Source: Silene noctiflora (Eukaryota; Streptophyta; Magnoliopsida; Caryophyllales; Caryophyllaceae). From it: a DNA stretch of 21,464 nt. Location: assembly GCA_009801015.1 (NCBI GenBank), contig VHZZ01000029.1, forward strand, positions 83,912 to 105,375, written 5' to 3'. The position numbers were made by a program, and so were the translations under genes. The number at the start of each line of letters is the position of its first letter. Position 1 is the first letter of the stretch. The notes under the pieces are model-generated. The model was not told the origin of the DNA. It ran no database searches and saw only the letters and a program-made list of their open reading frames with translations. Positions 8,971-19,579 of the stretch are shown piece after piece.

Positions 8971-11900
8971 ATGGATGAAAGGAATATGCTGTGTAGTAGT
9001 CATCAGACTCATGATTTAGCAAACGGTCAGCAAGTTCAGGGCCATCTGCGACAAGAGCCCTGCATTCTCATCGGTAATACATCAAATTTCCGCCCATCTC
9101 ATATGAATCAAGGTTTTCCCCCCTCAGGGAATGTGAACAACTTTGATCTTCATCACTTACCGGAGCATGTTGGTAGGCCCACGTTTTTCGGGATGGCATA
9201 TAACCAGTCTAGTCATCCTGCAACAAATCTTGAAATAGGTCTTCCAACGGCATCAAACTTCTTTAACCTTCACTTGAACCCTGCGCCTGGTGCACGAGTT
9301 TTCCCAGTCCCACTTAATCACGGTTTTGCTGATCACTCAGCATCTTCAAGCAATTATGGAAGCAATGGAGTTTCCTTTGGTGAATATGATAGGAGGAGTA
9401 ATTTTCAGACAGAAGATGTTAGAGGGTTATGTAAAAGAAAGAATGCTGAAGGAATGCCAGGAAATGTTCACCATTTTGGTGCTTCAGCGGGACCTAGTAG
9501 CTCTTCGGCCGCTCCAATGACTAGCTGTCATTTTGATTCTGGGCCTGCTTCTATGGAAGCACAACTTGCATTGCCTGAGTACATTGGTAATGGCAATCAT
9601 TCGATGATGGAAGTAGGATCAGGGGTTAATGCAAGGCATAGATCTAATGCTGCTGGTTTACATATGGATTCTGGTATGCTTCACAGCTATAACTATCTAC
9701 CTCAAGGAAGTTATGGTACTCAATCGTTTCCACCATCTGGTTGTACATGGTTGGAGCAACAAGCCATTAACAATGGTGGTTTGCCGTGGAATGGACTTCC
9801 CATGTTGCCGTACTTTCAAGGTATTTTCTTTTCTTTCAAATGATTTTTGTCTTCTTCTATTACCCGCGTATTCTCTTCCATTTTTTCAAATGTTATAGGC
9901 TATCCAGTTTAGAAATTGGTATTTCCATAGCTTATATCCAACCTTGAAAACGCGTGAAATATTGGCTCCAACTGATACGAGTCAGACGAGTGTTGCAAGT
10001 ATATAAAAACAACATAACTCTTGTGCCTCTAGGTTTCCCACAAACGGTGGATAGGTGCAGCTTTACACCTGTATTAACATCATTGAGAAACAATTTTTAG
10101 ATGACCCATAATGAAAAAGTGTGTCTGAATTGCTATTGGATGACTACTAATTCATATAAAAAGAAGCGCAATCAGTTTGGAGAGCCACAATAGTTTATAA
10201 TAATCCAGTATCAATTTGGAACCGGTTTCCAGTTTGCGGAATTGAACCCAAATTTTCCACGACCCCCATTTCCAAACAATGGTTCTGTCAACTAACTAAA
10301 GCTTTGCTCATACAAATGCAGGGAGCAGTGTCCACGGGGGTGCGTCGGATCTTCGCAGTAGTGGTCTTTCGGGATATCCTGAAGCTTCCAGTAATCATGG
10401 CTCTGCAAATTTCTTGCCTTCACCACCAATGATTCAACAGCACCACAACCTTCACCCTTCACAAAATATGCAAGGAGTACGAGGCTATGGTGTTGCTTGC
10501 TATCCTCCTTTTCCGGCTGGTCCATCTAGGGTTCCTACAAACGAAAGTGTGCAGCATGATGCCATGAGCCTATCCCCCGAAAGCCCAGAGGCACCAAACC
10601 GACCAACAGGCATTAGAATATACCGTTCTCATGGTAGAGGCATGTTACCTGATGGAGTTTCTAGACGTCGAGATCTTCCCCGTTTAAGACATCTGCAAGC
10701 AGATGTATGTTCACTCTCTAAACCCTTACTCTTTTGGTATTTGTAAACCAAATTAGTTTCCTATGAGACAGTCTCACATTAGTCAATGTGAAACTAACCC
10801 ATTTAAGTTAAAAAAAACGTCCAACCATTTACCCAATAATTCACAAACAACTTCTCGTAAATAAACCCACATCTTGTGTTTGTTTACTGTGAATATTGAG
10901 GCAACTTATATGGTTGTGATTGTAATTGAAAATTTTAGCTTGTTTTTTTAACTTAGAATAACCATATCATGGGCTGGTCTCATGCTAAACCGTCTCATAT
11001 GAGAATTGGTCTTTGGTAAGTGTGAATAGTGAAGCACTGATGTTGATCGGATGGTAATTGAAAGTTTCATTCAGCTTGTTTTTATTTTAAATATATAATG
11101 AAAATCTTGAAAAATCTGTAGCTATTATTTGGATGGGCTGGTTAGCTTTATGCCTTTATGAACGTAAATATTGTTTTTGACAGTACTGTTTGGTTTAATG
11201 ATTGCAGAGAGTTGCAATTCTGGAGTTCCCGAATTTGTATGAAGTAGATTTTGACGAATTCAATGATAATCACAGAGATATGCGGCTAGACATTGATGAT
11301 ATGTCATATGAGGTGAGTTGAAGACATTGATCTTCACCGAAATAATGAGATTACCGCAGTCAGCTTCAATACTTTTATGTTATGTTACTTTTGGTGCTAT
11401 TATAACATGATTCTTGATTTCGTTCATTTCAGGAGCTTCTTGCTTTGAGCGAGCGCATCGGTACTGTGAGCACTGGACTTTCGGAGGATGACATCACATG
11501 CCATCTGAAAACCAAAAGATATAGTTCAACAGGGGCCATTAATCTAGAAGAGTTGCCATGCATGGATCAAAACAACGATTCTTGTATTATATGCCAGGTA
11601 AATTTCTTGCTCTCAGTCTCATGTATTATCCTCATTTGACTTTGTGTTACCGGATCCCTAATATATTTAGCGAGATGGTGATTGTCTTCTTCGACTTTGG
11701 TGGTCAACTTCCACAATTAATCTTTCCAATATGTGTGAAGGCACAGCGCTAAACTTGTAATGTTTGATTCGTCAACACAATTTTTTTTTTTTTTTTTAAC
11801 TAAAAAAAATTGTCTTAATATCATTGTCTATAGACAGTATAGTGTATTCTAGTATACTACCGAAGTCAAAAGGGAAAGGGAGACAATATGAATAGGATGA

Positions 11901-12219
11901 GACGAGTGTATTTGTCAAGTTTGATTTACGATAACTATGGATTGGAGTATGATTTTATGTATGGATTGGAGTATTAACCCCGACCATTTTGCTCCTACTC
12001 ATTTCCTTGGCTTTGCGAATAGTGGGTTAGAAACTATTACTAATATGAGAGTGACGGTTTTTGGTATTGCAGGATGAATATGAGGATCGGGATGAGGTGG
12101 GAGAATTAGAATGTGGTCATGATTACCATGCAGATTGCTTGAAGAAATGGTTACTCGTGAAGAACGTTTGCCCGATTTGTAAATCACCCGCCTTGAAAGT
12201 GGAGTCGAAGGATCAATGA
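8971..12219 (+). CDS. RING-H2 E3 ubiquitin ligase, MBR2/HIP1/ZFP1-like
   Basis: Five coding exons with GT-AG borders join in frame: 8971-9820, 10322-10704, 11208-11312, 11433-11597 and 12073-12219, giving 549 residues. The C-terminus is a canonical C3H2C3 RING-H2 finger: C497, C500, C515, H517, H520, C523, C534 and C537, with the spacing x2, x14, x1, x2, x2, x10, x2. Just before it lies the family block RLRHLQAD-RVAILEFPNLYEVD and DMRLDIDDMSYEELLALSERIG. The N-terminal 400 residues are low in complexity, rich in Ser, Asn, Gly and His, and probably disordered; motifs such as EPCILIG, FPVPLNHG and KRKNAEG match, from memory, the plant ZFP1-type ligases. The protein should accept an E2 and ubiquitinate an unknown substrate; relatives act in nucleus and cytosol. 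The RING is split by an intron right after C500-Q501. The ATG follows the intron acceptor by two bases. The fold and class are sure; the subgroup is less so. Confidence 0.93.
10764..10997. mobile_element. MITE in intron 2 of the RING ligase (TGAGACRGT ends)
   Basis: Ends TGAGACAGTCTC and ACCGTCTCA are inverted (8 of 9 positions) and each is flanked by TA (10762-10763 and 10998-10999). A second GGTCTCATG box lies just inside the right end. TA duplication and short TIRs fit a Tc1/mariner-like MITE; TGAGACGGT ends are frequent in some plant orders. The interior is non-coding and AT-rich. Confidence 0.45.
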
Positions 12220-12878
12220 TCGAGTTATTAAGCCAGAACAAACTTCTGGGGGCGCGCTTATCTATTTGCTTTTATCTAAGTAGAGTTATAACAACGTACA
12301 TACATATACTTTTGTGGTGAATTTGTATAAAACCCATTTATATTAAGTGAACTTCTTCGCAAAGAAGCTTCACCCCCCCGCTAAAATGTCATCGAACTGT
12401 ACAGACCCTTTGTAATTTCTGGTCCTGTAAACCCTCCGATCCAGTATTTTCTGTGAATAATCACGGCATTAATAATTTTGCAGCTGAACGTTGTGTTACT
12501 CCCTCAATCTTCATTTTGCTTGAGTAATCCCGTCTGCTAATTCATACGATGAGGATTTTCTCGAATCTTGTTATGAAACTGTTTAATGCAGCTTCTGCAT
12601 ATTTAATAACATTGTTTCTTTTAGATTATTTATCAAGGTGTTTATGGTGGTGGTGAATAAGGATGGTGTGGTAGAAATGTTGTGACGAGGGTGGGAGAAA
12701 ACGGTAAGGCTACGGTCGAGACTAGTTTCTTTGAAAAGAAAATGTAATGAATCTGTTGAAACAGTTGTAAATGAAAATGCAAGTAATTAGACTGAGAGAG
12801 GGAGTATTCATGACTCTGACTCTTGAATTCGACCCTTACTGAGTCTTAGCCGTTGTCGCTGTCAATTTATAAATAAAA
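12220..12878 (+). other. 3'UTR of the RING ligase and short intergenic stretch
   Basis: No further gene is seen. The part to about 12560 is likely 3'UTR; a TTACTCCCTCAATC phrase near 12495 and the bases after it resemble the flank of the exon copy at 19.5 kb. GTGGTGGTGAATAAGGATGG near 12645 and GAGAGAGGGAGTA near 12793 look like MITE scraps. The stretch ends at TAAATAAAA (12870-12878), the target duplication of the next element. Confidence 0.4.
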
Positions 12879-13324
12879 CGGATAATGCACGCGGTGCCCT
12901 TGAGGTTTGATATTTTGCCCGAAATACCCAATTTTTTGATCCGGGAAACTTTAAGAGGCCATAACTCGTGCTTACGATTTCCGAAAGTGATAATTTTTTT
13001 TTCAAAATCGATCATCTTTCCGAGAACTACGATTTCAAAAAAAAAAAAATTATCGTATTTGGATCACGTGGTTAGGAGTTATTGCGTGTCAAAGTTTTTT
13101 TGACCGAACAAACTTTGAGTGACCATATCTCTTGGTCACGAATTCCAAACTTAACATTTTTTTTTTCAAGTCGTAGTTCTCGGAAAGATGATCAATTTGG
13201 AAAAAAAAATTATCACTTTCTGAACTCGTAAACACGAGTTATGGCCTCTTAAAGTTTTCCAGATAAAAAAATTGGGTATTTCGGGCAAAATAGCAAACCT
13301 CAAGGGCACCGCGTGCATTTTCCG
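12879..13324. mobile_element. Foldback MITE of Mutator type with 9-bp target duplication
   Basis: The whole 446 bp folds on itself. The left arm begins CGGATAATGCACGCGGTG and the right arm ends CACCGCGTGCATTTTCCG; the match runs through GCCCTTGAGGTTTG, CCCGAAATACCCAATTTTTT, TTAAGAGGCCATAACTCGTG and TCATCTTTCCGAGAACTACG, so arms of about 200 bp pair with a few mismatches. It is flanked by perfect 9-bp direct repeats TAAATAAAA (12870-12878 and 13325-13333). Long TIRs plus a 9-bp duplication are the hallmark of Mutator-like elements. There is no transposase; the 72-codon frame inside is an artefact. It sits between the RING ligase and SNX2. Confidence 0.85.
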
Positions 13325-13333
13325 TAAATAAAA

Positions 13334-14072
13334 AGGTCCATTTTATTAGGTAAACAGATTCAAACCTGAAATCTTTAGTCTTTAAAATGACACCCTTCCG
13401 TATAAGACTAGTGCCCTCACCTCCGATATGATTTACACGTTTTTTAATTTTTACGAGAATTGTAGAGTTTAGTAATATTGCATCATTTATATCGTCGACA
13501 ACAGTGAAGTAAAATAATAATCGCAATTGCAATATATTCATTTTTTGGAATTTTTATTTTTTCCTGTTTCTCTTTCTTTTGTCTTTCTTTGTGAGGTGAG
13601 AAATAAGAGGGGCATACTCGGAATAAAGGGAAAAAATGCGCAAGATTGAATAAATTGGTGCGCGAGATTTAGCAAGTCGCAAACTTGAAGGACATATAAA
13701 CAACCGTCGAATATAGCACGTGAAAAAACAATTTGCACGTGAAAAAAACAACATCCACATACGGAGCCACGGAGGCACCAAAATAAGGAAAACGTAAAGA
13801 ATTGACCGAGACCGTATCGATTTTCTAGACATCTAGTTACGGAGTATTTTCCTAGCTACTCTAGTGCCTGTCGCCCCGTTGTTACCACATTCAACTCTTC
13901 TCCATTGCCAGCCTATCTCTCCATTGTTCTTCCTCTTCGCGGTCAGTCATTTCGCTTAATTAATTACAGATTAACGATTAGAAATTCGATTATATTTGTA
14001 TTAATTTCAATTCAATCGATATTTTGTTGAATTGAATGCTGTTAATTAGTTAATTAATTACCTGAATTAAGG
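13334..14072 (+). promoter_or_regulatory. SNX2 upstream region with two G-boxes
   Basis: Two CACGTG G-boxes lie at 13717-13722 and 13736-13741 in a 19-bp direct repeat, each reading GCACGTGAAAAAA. They are about 350 bp upstream of the SNX2 ATG and about 140 bp upstream of the likely pyrimidine-rich 5'UTR (about 13880-13940). G-boxes bind bZIP and bHLH factors in plants. A 5'UTR intron from GTCAGT near 13941 to the TTAAG just before the ATG is possible. Overlapping minus-strand frames at 13239-13832 resemble no protein I know and are rejected. Confidence 0.45.
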
Positions 14073-17000
14073 ATGATGGGCTCTGTATCCGAAATCCAAG
14101 GATCCGATGATTTGGATTCGGAAACCCTAATTTTTAACCACCCTTTATCCGATTCGGTTTCGGGTTCAGGTTCGGTTACGGATCCCTTGACTAGTTCCCC
14201 GCATTTCGACGATTCGGAGTATTCCGATGTGTTTATTAGCGATAAGGATAAGGATAAGAATAAGGATAAGGATACGGAAAATGATAGGGATAGGGATAGT
14301 AATGGCATTGGGATCGGTGGTAATGGGAACTCTAGTTCGGAATATTTGAGGATTACGGTGTCAAACCCACAGAAAGAGGTGGAATTGTCGTCTAATTCGA
14401 TTGTGCCAGGGGGGAATAGTTATGTGACGTATTTGGTTACGACTAAGACGAATATGAGTGGCTTTGGAGGGGGGCAGGTTACGGTAAGGAGAAGGTTTAG
14501 GGATTTTTTGACTTTGGCGGATAGGTTAGCCGAGTCTTATAGAGGGTTTTTTATACCGCCTAGGCCGGATAAGAGTGTGGTTGAAAGTCAAGTGATGCAG
14601 AAACAAGAGTTTGTGGAGCAAAGGTGTGTTGCATTGGAGAAGTATTTGAGGAAATTGGGTGAACATCCTGTGATTAGGAAGAGCGATGAGCTCAGGGTGT
14701 TTTTACAGGTTCCTGGGAAGCTTCCTTTGCCTACCTCGACTGATGTGGCTTCTAGGATGCTTGATGGGGCTGCTAAGCTGCCAATGCAGTTGTTTGGGGA
14801 GTCAAGGAGTGTCGTGGCTCCACATGAGGCGGTCCAGCCTGCTAAAGGAGGAAGGGATTTGATGAGGTTGTTCAGAGAGCTTAAGCAGTCTGTCACTAAT
14901 GACTGGGGAAATTCAAAACCGCCTCTTGTCGAGGAGGACAAAGAGTTTTTGGAGAAGAAGGGGAAGCTTCTTGACTTCGAGCTGCATCTTACTGAGGCGT
15001 CTAAGCAGGTCACTAGTGATTTGCCTATGTCGGTGTTGCACTTTCTTATTTCAATTTTTACTAGTGTTTTAGTTGTTTGATGGTTGGTTATTTGATCACT
15101 TGCAGGCTGAATCCCTTGTCAAAGCGCAGCAAGATATGGCAGATACGATGGGGGAGTTGGGCTTATCATTCATCAAATTAACAAAATTCGAGAACGAGAC
15201 AGCAATTTTAGATACTCAGAAAGCACGTGCCACTGAAATTAAAAATATAGCAACCGCTGCTGTTAAAGGAAGCAGGGTACACAGGGAATTAAATGCCAAG
15301 ACGGTGAAAAATCTGGTGCGTTTTTGTTCTTTAATGATCTCTTGATTGAGATATGCCCATTGCCCGCAAGGTTATTGGTGTTCATTTGCCAGCGATATGA
15401 TCTGTTGATTCTATAGTTAAGGGGTGTATCCTTTTGCTAATAATCTATTGCTTCCTTTTGAATTACAGGATACACTTCATGAATATCTCGGAGTTTCATT
15501 AGCTGCTCGCAATGCATATTCGGATCGTGCTAATGCCTTATTGACAGTACAGACTCTTCTGTCAGAGCTATCTACTCTGCAATTGAAGGCTGAAAAACTT
15601 GAGGCTGCATCATCTAAGGTCTTTGGTGGTGACAAATCAAATCCCAAGATGGCAGAGTTGAAGGAGACCATAAAAATCACTGAAGACTCAAAGAATTGTG
15701 CAGTTAGAGAATATGAACGAATTAAGGTAACAATATAATTGTTGATATCATTTGGATTTGACTTGTGCAATAATGTGGACAAAAACATATGAACTGGTCA
15801 TCGCTTAGTCATTTATCTCAAAGTGAATAATGGCTTGTAGCTTGCTACTGAACTAATAAGCTTAGGGGCTTCAGACTGGTGTGCATGAAGCACTGTTCTA
15901 TAGTTTTTAGAGCGCGTGGAACACTATAGTATAGAGTATTGATATATTGATATGAGTGTTTTTTTACTGGGGGTATTCTGTAAATTAGCTTTTTGAGTAT
16001 CGCATAATAATAATAATTATAATTTAATCTGAAAATATCTTTGTGAATGATGCATTTATTTTATAGAGATACTATTGCATTAGAGACCTAGACCGCTCTG
16101 AGTGTTTTCAACTTTGTTGAGAAAAATTCTTATAAACTTTCCCTGTATAGATAGCCTTAAAAAAGTTGAAGCTTCCAATGCAGATTAGTATGGAGGATGG
16201 ATAGTACATGAGGAGATATCTAATTGTAGGCCACTATTCTGACTTCATGTTCTTTTTCATTATTACTACAATATCAGGAAAATTTTGGTAATACGTCTTT
16301 TTTTGCCATCAATATGGTCGTCATTTTCATGCCGGCTTATTGACAGCTGTCAACATAACATTTAACACTTTACCTCTTTTGCTTGCTTGATGAATTCTTC
16401 CTATTTCTAATAAAAATTTTACACGATGTGACAAGGGACTCATGTTTGCATTCAATGTTGCAATGGTGTTTGTTTGTAACTTTCTTTTATTATTTCAGCT
16501 GTAGTTTGATAGAGCTCATGTTACATACTCCCTCCTAGTTGCTCATTTTTTCCTAGTCGGATTTTCTTCCCTCTTTCCATTTTTGGAATGTTTTGAGCGG
16601 TCCAAATTCATTTGCATGTGGGGCAGAGTGTTTTGTTTGGTCCAAAATCATTTCCTTATTTCTTTTGCAAAATGGAGGGGGAAGAAATGAGCGACTAGGA
16701 GGGAGTATTTGTGATGTTAATTTGTTGAAGTTATTGGTTCCCACCTCGAATGATTACCAACTACGGAATATTTTTGAAGCCTAAAATTTGGTAATTTTTC
16801 AGGAAAATAATAAGAGTGAACTTGAAAGGCTTGACAAAGACAAACGCACGGATTTTTTGAATATGTTGAAGGGCTTTGTACATGATCAGGTAGATATTCT
16901 GTACTTTTGCTTCTTCCGTGCTACTTGCAATCTATCTTGTCTCTGTTTTTTAATGAAGGAATTGTCTGTTGGTATTGAGCTATGTGCTTTGCATAGGTTA

Positions 17001-17870
17001 GATACTTGGATGATTGCTTTCGAACTTCCTTTTAAAGTATTAATTAATGAATAAATTAAGTGAAGTTAGAATATGATGAAACTGGGTGGGAGTATTAATT
17101 AATGAATAAATTAATTAATGTTAAATATTATGAATACACATGGTCGGATTAACTTCTCGGATGGAATTTGCTGAACTCCGATGAATTTCAGTTATTCAGT
17201 TTAGAGCCAAGAGTTTTTTGTCTGAAATATTTGAAGAAATGAATGACCTAAGTCCTAGTATTAGACTACTACGAAATTTCTACTTTGGTGTTGTAGTATG
17301 CCTAATTGCTCCATTGGCATAGTCTAATTAGGTAGAATAAAGAGCATGGGCAGGTTTGTTTTTCTTAGGATGGGGTTGGTGACAATCGTGACATCCTTAG
17401 GAAAAAAAAAGTGTGGAATCCGCATATTGGCACCTAGAATTCAATGGAACACATACAAATATTACCATTTGCCCAAATATGGAAAAGGCTGATTATGTTT
17501 CATGAACCATTGCTGAAACATGGAAATTAATAAGGAGTATAAAATACCCCGTATATTTTTGTTTTGGGCAGGGTCACTCACGAGGATAATTATGTTTTAC
17601 CATCACTGGTAGTTGCCAAACTGAAGTTGTAAATAATGAATCCTTGTGCTTAAAATCGCAGTGATGATAGAACTAGACAAATAATGCTGTGTGTCTCACT
17701 GTCTACTGTCTGCTCATGTTCGTTTTATATATTCTGTGATCAAAGTCCCCTATTTTTTTTCTTAATGCTGTTTTCACTGACTGGAATAGGTAAATTGTGC
17801 TGAGAAAATGGCTAATTTGTGGTCAAGGGTTGCCGAAGATACCAAAGGATACGTAAAGAACAGTTCCTGA
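14073..17870 (+). CDS. SNX2: Sorting nexin 2 (PX-BAR retromer-associated protein)
   Basis: Five exons join in phase 0: 14073-15008, 15106-15315, 15469-15726, 16803-16889 and 17790-17870, giving 523 residues, somewhat shorter than Arabidopsis SNX2a/b as I recall them. The PX domain spans about 90-213: EYLRITVSNPQ, the phosphoinositide-binding RRRFRDF (139-145), the proline-rich loop IPPRPDKSVVESQ (161-173) and VEQRCVALEKYL (181-192). The BAR half, about 260-520, holds LVEEDKEFLEKK, AESLVKAQQDM, MGELGLSFIKLTKFE, ALLTVQTLLSEL and SSKVFGGDKS, all typical of plant SNX2. SNX2 pairs with SNX1 on endosomal or TGN membranes in cargo sorting with retromer. Either of two adjacent ATGs (14073, 14076) could start it; the first is used. 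Oddity: residues 57-75 are a Lys/Asp repeat coded by a hexanucleotide run. Confidence 0.96.
14241..14300 (+). repeat. In-frame GATAAG hexanucleotide repeat in SNX2 exon 1
   Basis: GATAAG repeats about six times with small changes, then passes into GATAGG units. It encodes alternating Asp and Lys, then Asp and Arg (residues 57-75) in the disordered acidic N-terminus ahead of the PX domain. The reverse strand reads as a Ser-Leu run, which is a shadow. Its length is likely to vary between accessions. Confidence 0.85.
16528..16705. mobile_element. Stowaway MITE in SNX2 intron 3
   Basis: The 178-bp element begins CTCCCTCCTAGTTGCTCATT and ends AATGAGCGACTAGGAGGGAG, an inverted repeat of about 20 bp with one mismatch, and is flanked by TA on both sides (16526-16527, 16706-16707). 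CTCCCTCC termini with a TA duplication define Stowaway (Tc1/mariner) MITEs. It is non-coding and lies within the 1076-bp intron 15727-16802, about 100 bp before the acceptor. The high TIR match suggests a fairly recent insertion. Confidence 0.85.
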
Positions 17871-18495
17871 GAGTAAGGTTACATAGCTGTAAAGCTGAAA
17901 AAGGCACCATTTTTTCGTGTTCTTTGTTTGAAACCTTTCCTTTCCTCTGTAGTAGATCTAGTCAAAAACCATTACAATTTTATACCACGGGAAAGGGGAT
18001 GGCTAGATACTACTCGAAGTCTTGTTTTTGATCTGTAAACCTTGTACATTGTTTCCTCGTTGAAATTTGCCGCATATATATCTGGAACTTGATTTACTTT
18101 ATATTTTGAATGTGATATAGTGACAAGATTTTCCTATATCTTTACATTGTGAGGTGTGCGACCACTCAATGACGGTTCTAACTTCTAAACGATGATTCAA
18201 GTCAGCCGACTCTAAATCACTTTTGGGATTAAGGCTATATGTTGTTGTATGCAGTTTTGTGAGTGTTGATAACTAGTTCTACATATTATTCTGATTGACT
18301 AAATCTGTTGGTTTCTCTGTTGTGATCCGACGACCGACTGTGAACAAAGAATGGAAGAATTGATTGGTTCTCTGTTGATAAATTATCAAGTCCTTGGTAA
18401 ATGATGCTAGTATAAGAATTGAAAATATTGTAGCATTTCATGTCATATGCTCCTATTACATTGTTAGAAGTGTAAAAAAATAGAATTTGCATTAA
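17871..18495. other. Convergent 3' flanks of SNX2 and PRA1, with a LINE/SINE tail
   Basis: No gene is supported; a 70-codon frame at 17819-18031 begins inside SNX2 exon 5 in another frame and is a shadow. GTAAACCTTGTACATTGTT near 18035 is typical 3'UTR. At 18198-18253 the phrase AGCCGACTCTAAATCA, TTTTGGGATTAAGGC, then TTGTTGTATG matches the 3' tail shared by plant RTE LINEs and TS-type SINEs, whose ends carry TTG repeats. Only the tail is recognised, so it is a truncated copy. Confidence 0.45.
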
Positions 18496-19116
18496 TCAGA
18501 CGAGGGCAGCAACATCTCGCATAGCAGCAGAAGCTGATATGATTGAGGCTCCTTTTGCGATGGAAAAGAATCCAGTTGAAGACGCGTCATCTTGACTCTC
18601 AATAAAAAGATCTACTGGATCTCTGAAAGCGCCATGAATGCAGATGATTACACCACCGAGCAGTGTTGTTGAAATGAGCAAGGATCCAACGCTTGTGAAA
18701 AACAGCATTACAATGGTGACCAGTAGTAAGAGAGCTAAAGTCTCATGGTTAGAAAAGGTTCGAGTGAAGAGGATCAATGGCTGTTCAGGAGGCTTAAAGA
18801 AGTAGAGAAAGAGCCATGCAGAGATGAGTAATAAGAGTGATATCAAGGAGAAGGGATGGGAAAGAAGGGAGAAGGCAAGCACTCCGCCAAGCAAGGCCAG
18901 GTAATTGACTCGAAAGTAGGACACATTCTTGCGAATCCTGGAGGTGGCATCAGAAAGAGAAAGAGGCCTGGAAAAAGTGTCGAAATCAAGGAGCTCTAAC
19001 CAGGGACGTCGACAGGCTAAGGTACGTTGAACTGAATCATTGACACGTGACACAAACCTGCGAAACGAGGGATTCAGAGAAACTGATTTGGGGATCTGAA
19101 GAAGCGGCGAGGACAT
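18496..19116 (-). CDS. PRA1 family protein (prenylated Rab acceptor), B-like
   Basis: A single exon of 206 residues, the usual length for plant PRA1 proteins. The PRA1 domain spans about 35-172: RRPWLELLD (36-44), SDATSRIRKNVSYFRVNY (55-72), two hydrophobic pairs (about 72-107 and 124-162) separated by FKPPEQPLILF, then IHGAFRDPVDLF (160-171). These match subgroup B members as I recall them. PRA1 proteins are ER/Golgi/endosomal membrane proteins thought to help Rab GTPases associate with membranes. The open frame extends 63 residues further upstream to 19305, but that part looks like 5'UTR (Thr/Ser/Ile-rich, no domain), and the Met at 19116 starts a sequence of the right size. The Ala-rich C-terminus AKGASIISASAAMRD is ordinary. 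It converges with SNX2 and diverges from the RABA1 gene. Confidence 0.93.
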   Translation of the reverse strand: MSSPLLQIPKSVSLNPSFRRFVSRVNDSVQRTLACRRPWLELLDFDTFSRPLSLSDATSRIRKNVSYFRVNYLALLGGVLAFSLLSHPFSLISLLLLISAWLFLYFFKPPEQPLILFTRTFSNHETLALLLLVTIVMLFFTSVGSLLISTTLLGGVIICIHGAFRDPVDLFIESQDDASSTGFFSIAKGASIISASAAMRDVAALV

Positions 19117-19420
19117 GATGTGGGATGTTATGGCTATGGTGGAACACCGGAGCAGGTGTGTTTTCAGAGTATTTGCTGAATTGAATGAATGCTTGAGGAT
19201 GATTGCTGATACTCTGATAGTAGTGATGTAGAATGTGTAAAGAGAGTGGGTTGAGTAAATTAAGTTGATTGTAAAGTCGGTAAAGTTACTGTCCTTTGCT
19301 TGCACAGACGGTCACTTTTGAGTAGGAAGACGGCCATTGATGCAACATGTGAAGGTTGGCCATTACAATCTGCAAGTTTCTTCGTCATGTTGGCATGATC
19401 AACATGTGAAGGTTTACTTT

Positions 19421-19508
19421 GACGAAATGGTTGCTCGTGAAGAACGTTTGGCCGATTTGTAAATCGCCCACCGTGAAAGTGGAGACGAAGGAGCAACGGC
19501 CAAGTTAT
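19421..19508 (+). pseudogene. Partial copy of the RING ligase last exon
   Basis: These 88 bases align without gaps to 12141-12228 of the RING ligase gene with about 12 mismatches by my count. The copied part encodes the second half of the RING (KWLLVKNV...PICKS) and runs past the parent stop codon into the 3'UTR. The cysteine that pairs with the final PIC is now tryptophan (WPIC), the parent stop codon has changed to a sense codon, and the first half of the RING finger is absent. It cannot form a RING. It lies in the same orientation as its parent, about 7.3 kb away, between PRA1 and RABA1. Confidence 0.85.
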
Positions 19509-19529
19509 ACCGTTGGGAGTACATTGTGT

Positions 19530-19579
19530 TACTCCGTCATTTTACTTAGTTGGGATAAATGGGTGAAACAGAGCGAGTA
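19530..19579. mobile_element. Short Stowaway-like relic
   Basis: TA-CTCCGTCATTTT at the left and GAAACAGAGCGAG-TA at the right resemble the two ends of a Stowaway MITE (CTCCCTCCGTTTC) with most of the interior lost. A CTCCCTC box also follows the parent exon near 12497, so part of this may have come with the exon copy. Confidence 0.35.

Noticed and set aside
11936-11974. Short direct repeat TATGGATTGGAGTAT in intron 4 of the RING ligase
   Set aside because: Two copies 24 bases apart are real, but too short to mean more than local slippage.
12885-13103. 72-codon plus-strand frame
   Set aside because: Lies wholly inside the left half of the foldback MITE; composition and ends are explained by the element.
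13239-13832. Several overlapping minus-strand frames of 66-100 codons upstream of SNX2
   Set aside because: They cross the MITE end and the SNX2 promoter, overlap each other in different frames and show no known domain.
14054-14308. Minus-strand frame rich in Ser-Leu repeats
   Set aside because: Shadow of the GATAAG repeat and SNX2 exon 1 on the other strand.
16553-16784. Two opposite frames of 63 codons each
   Set aside because: Both are read through the palindromic Stowaway MITE in SNX2 intron 3.
17034-17115. Repeated TATTAATTAATGAATAAA phrase in SNX2 intron 4
   Set aside because: Two AT-rich copies 57 bases apart; could be a small tandem duplication, but without element ends it does not support a feature.
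19117-19305. 63-residue N-terminal extension of PRA1
   Set aside because: It would make the protein longer than the family and shows no domain; the internal Met at 19116 gives a standard PRA1 protein, so the upstream part is likely 5'UTR left open by chance.
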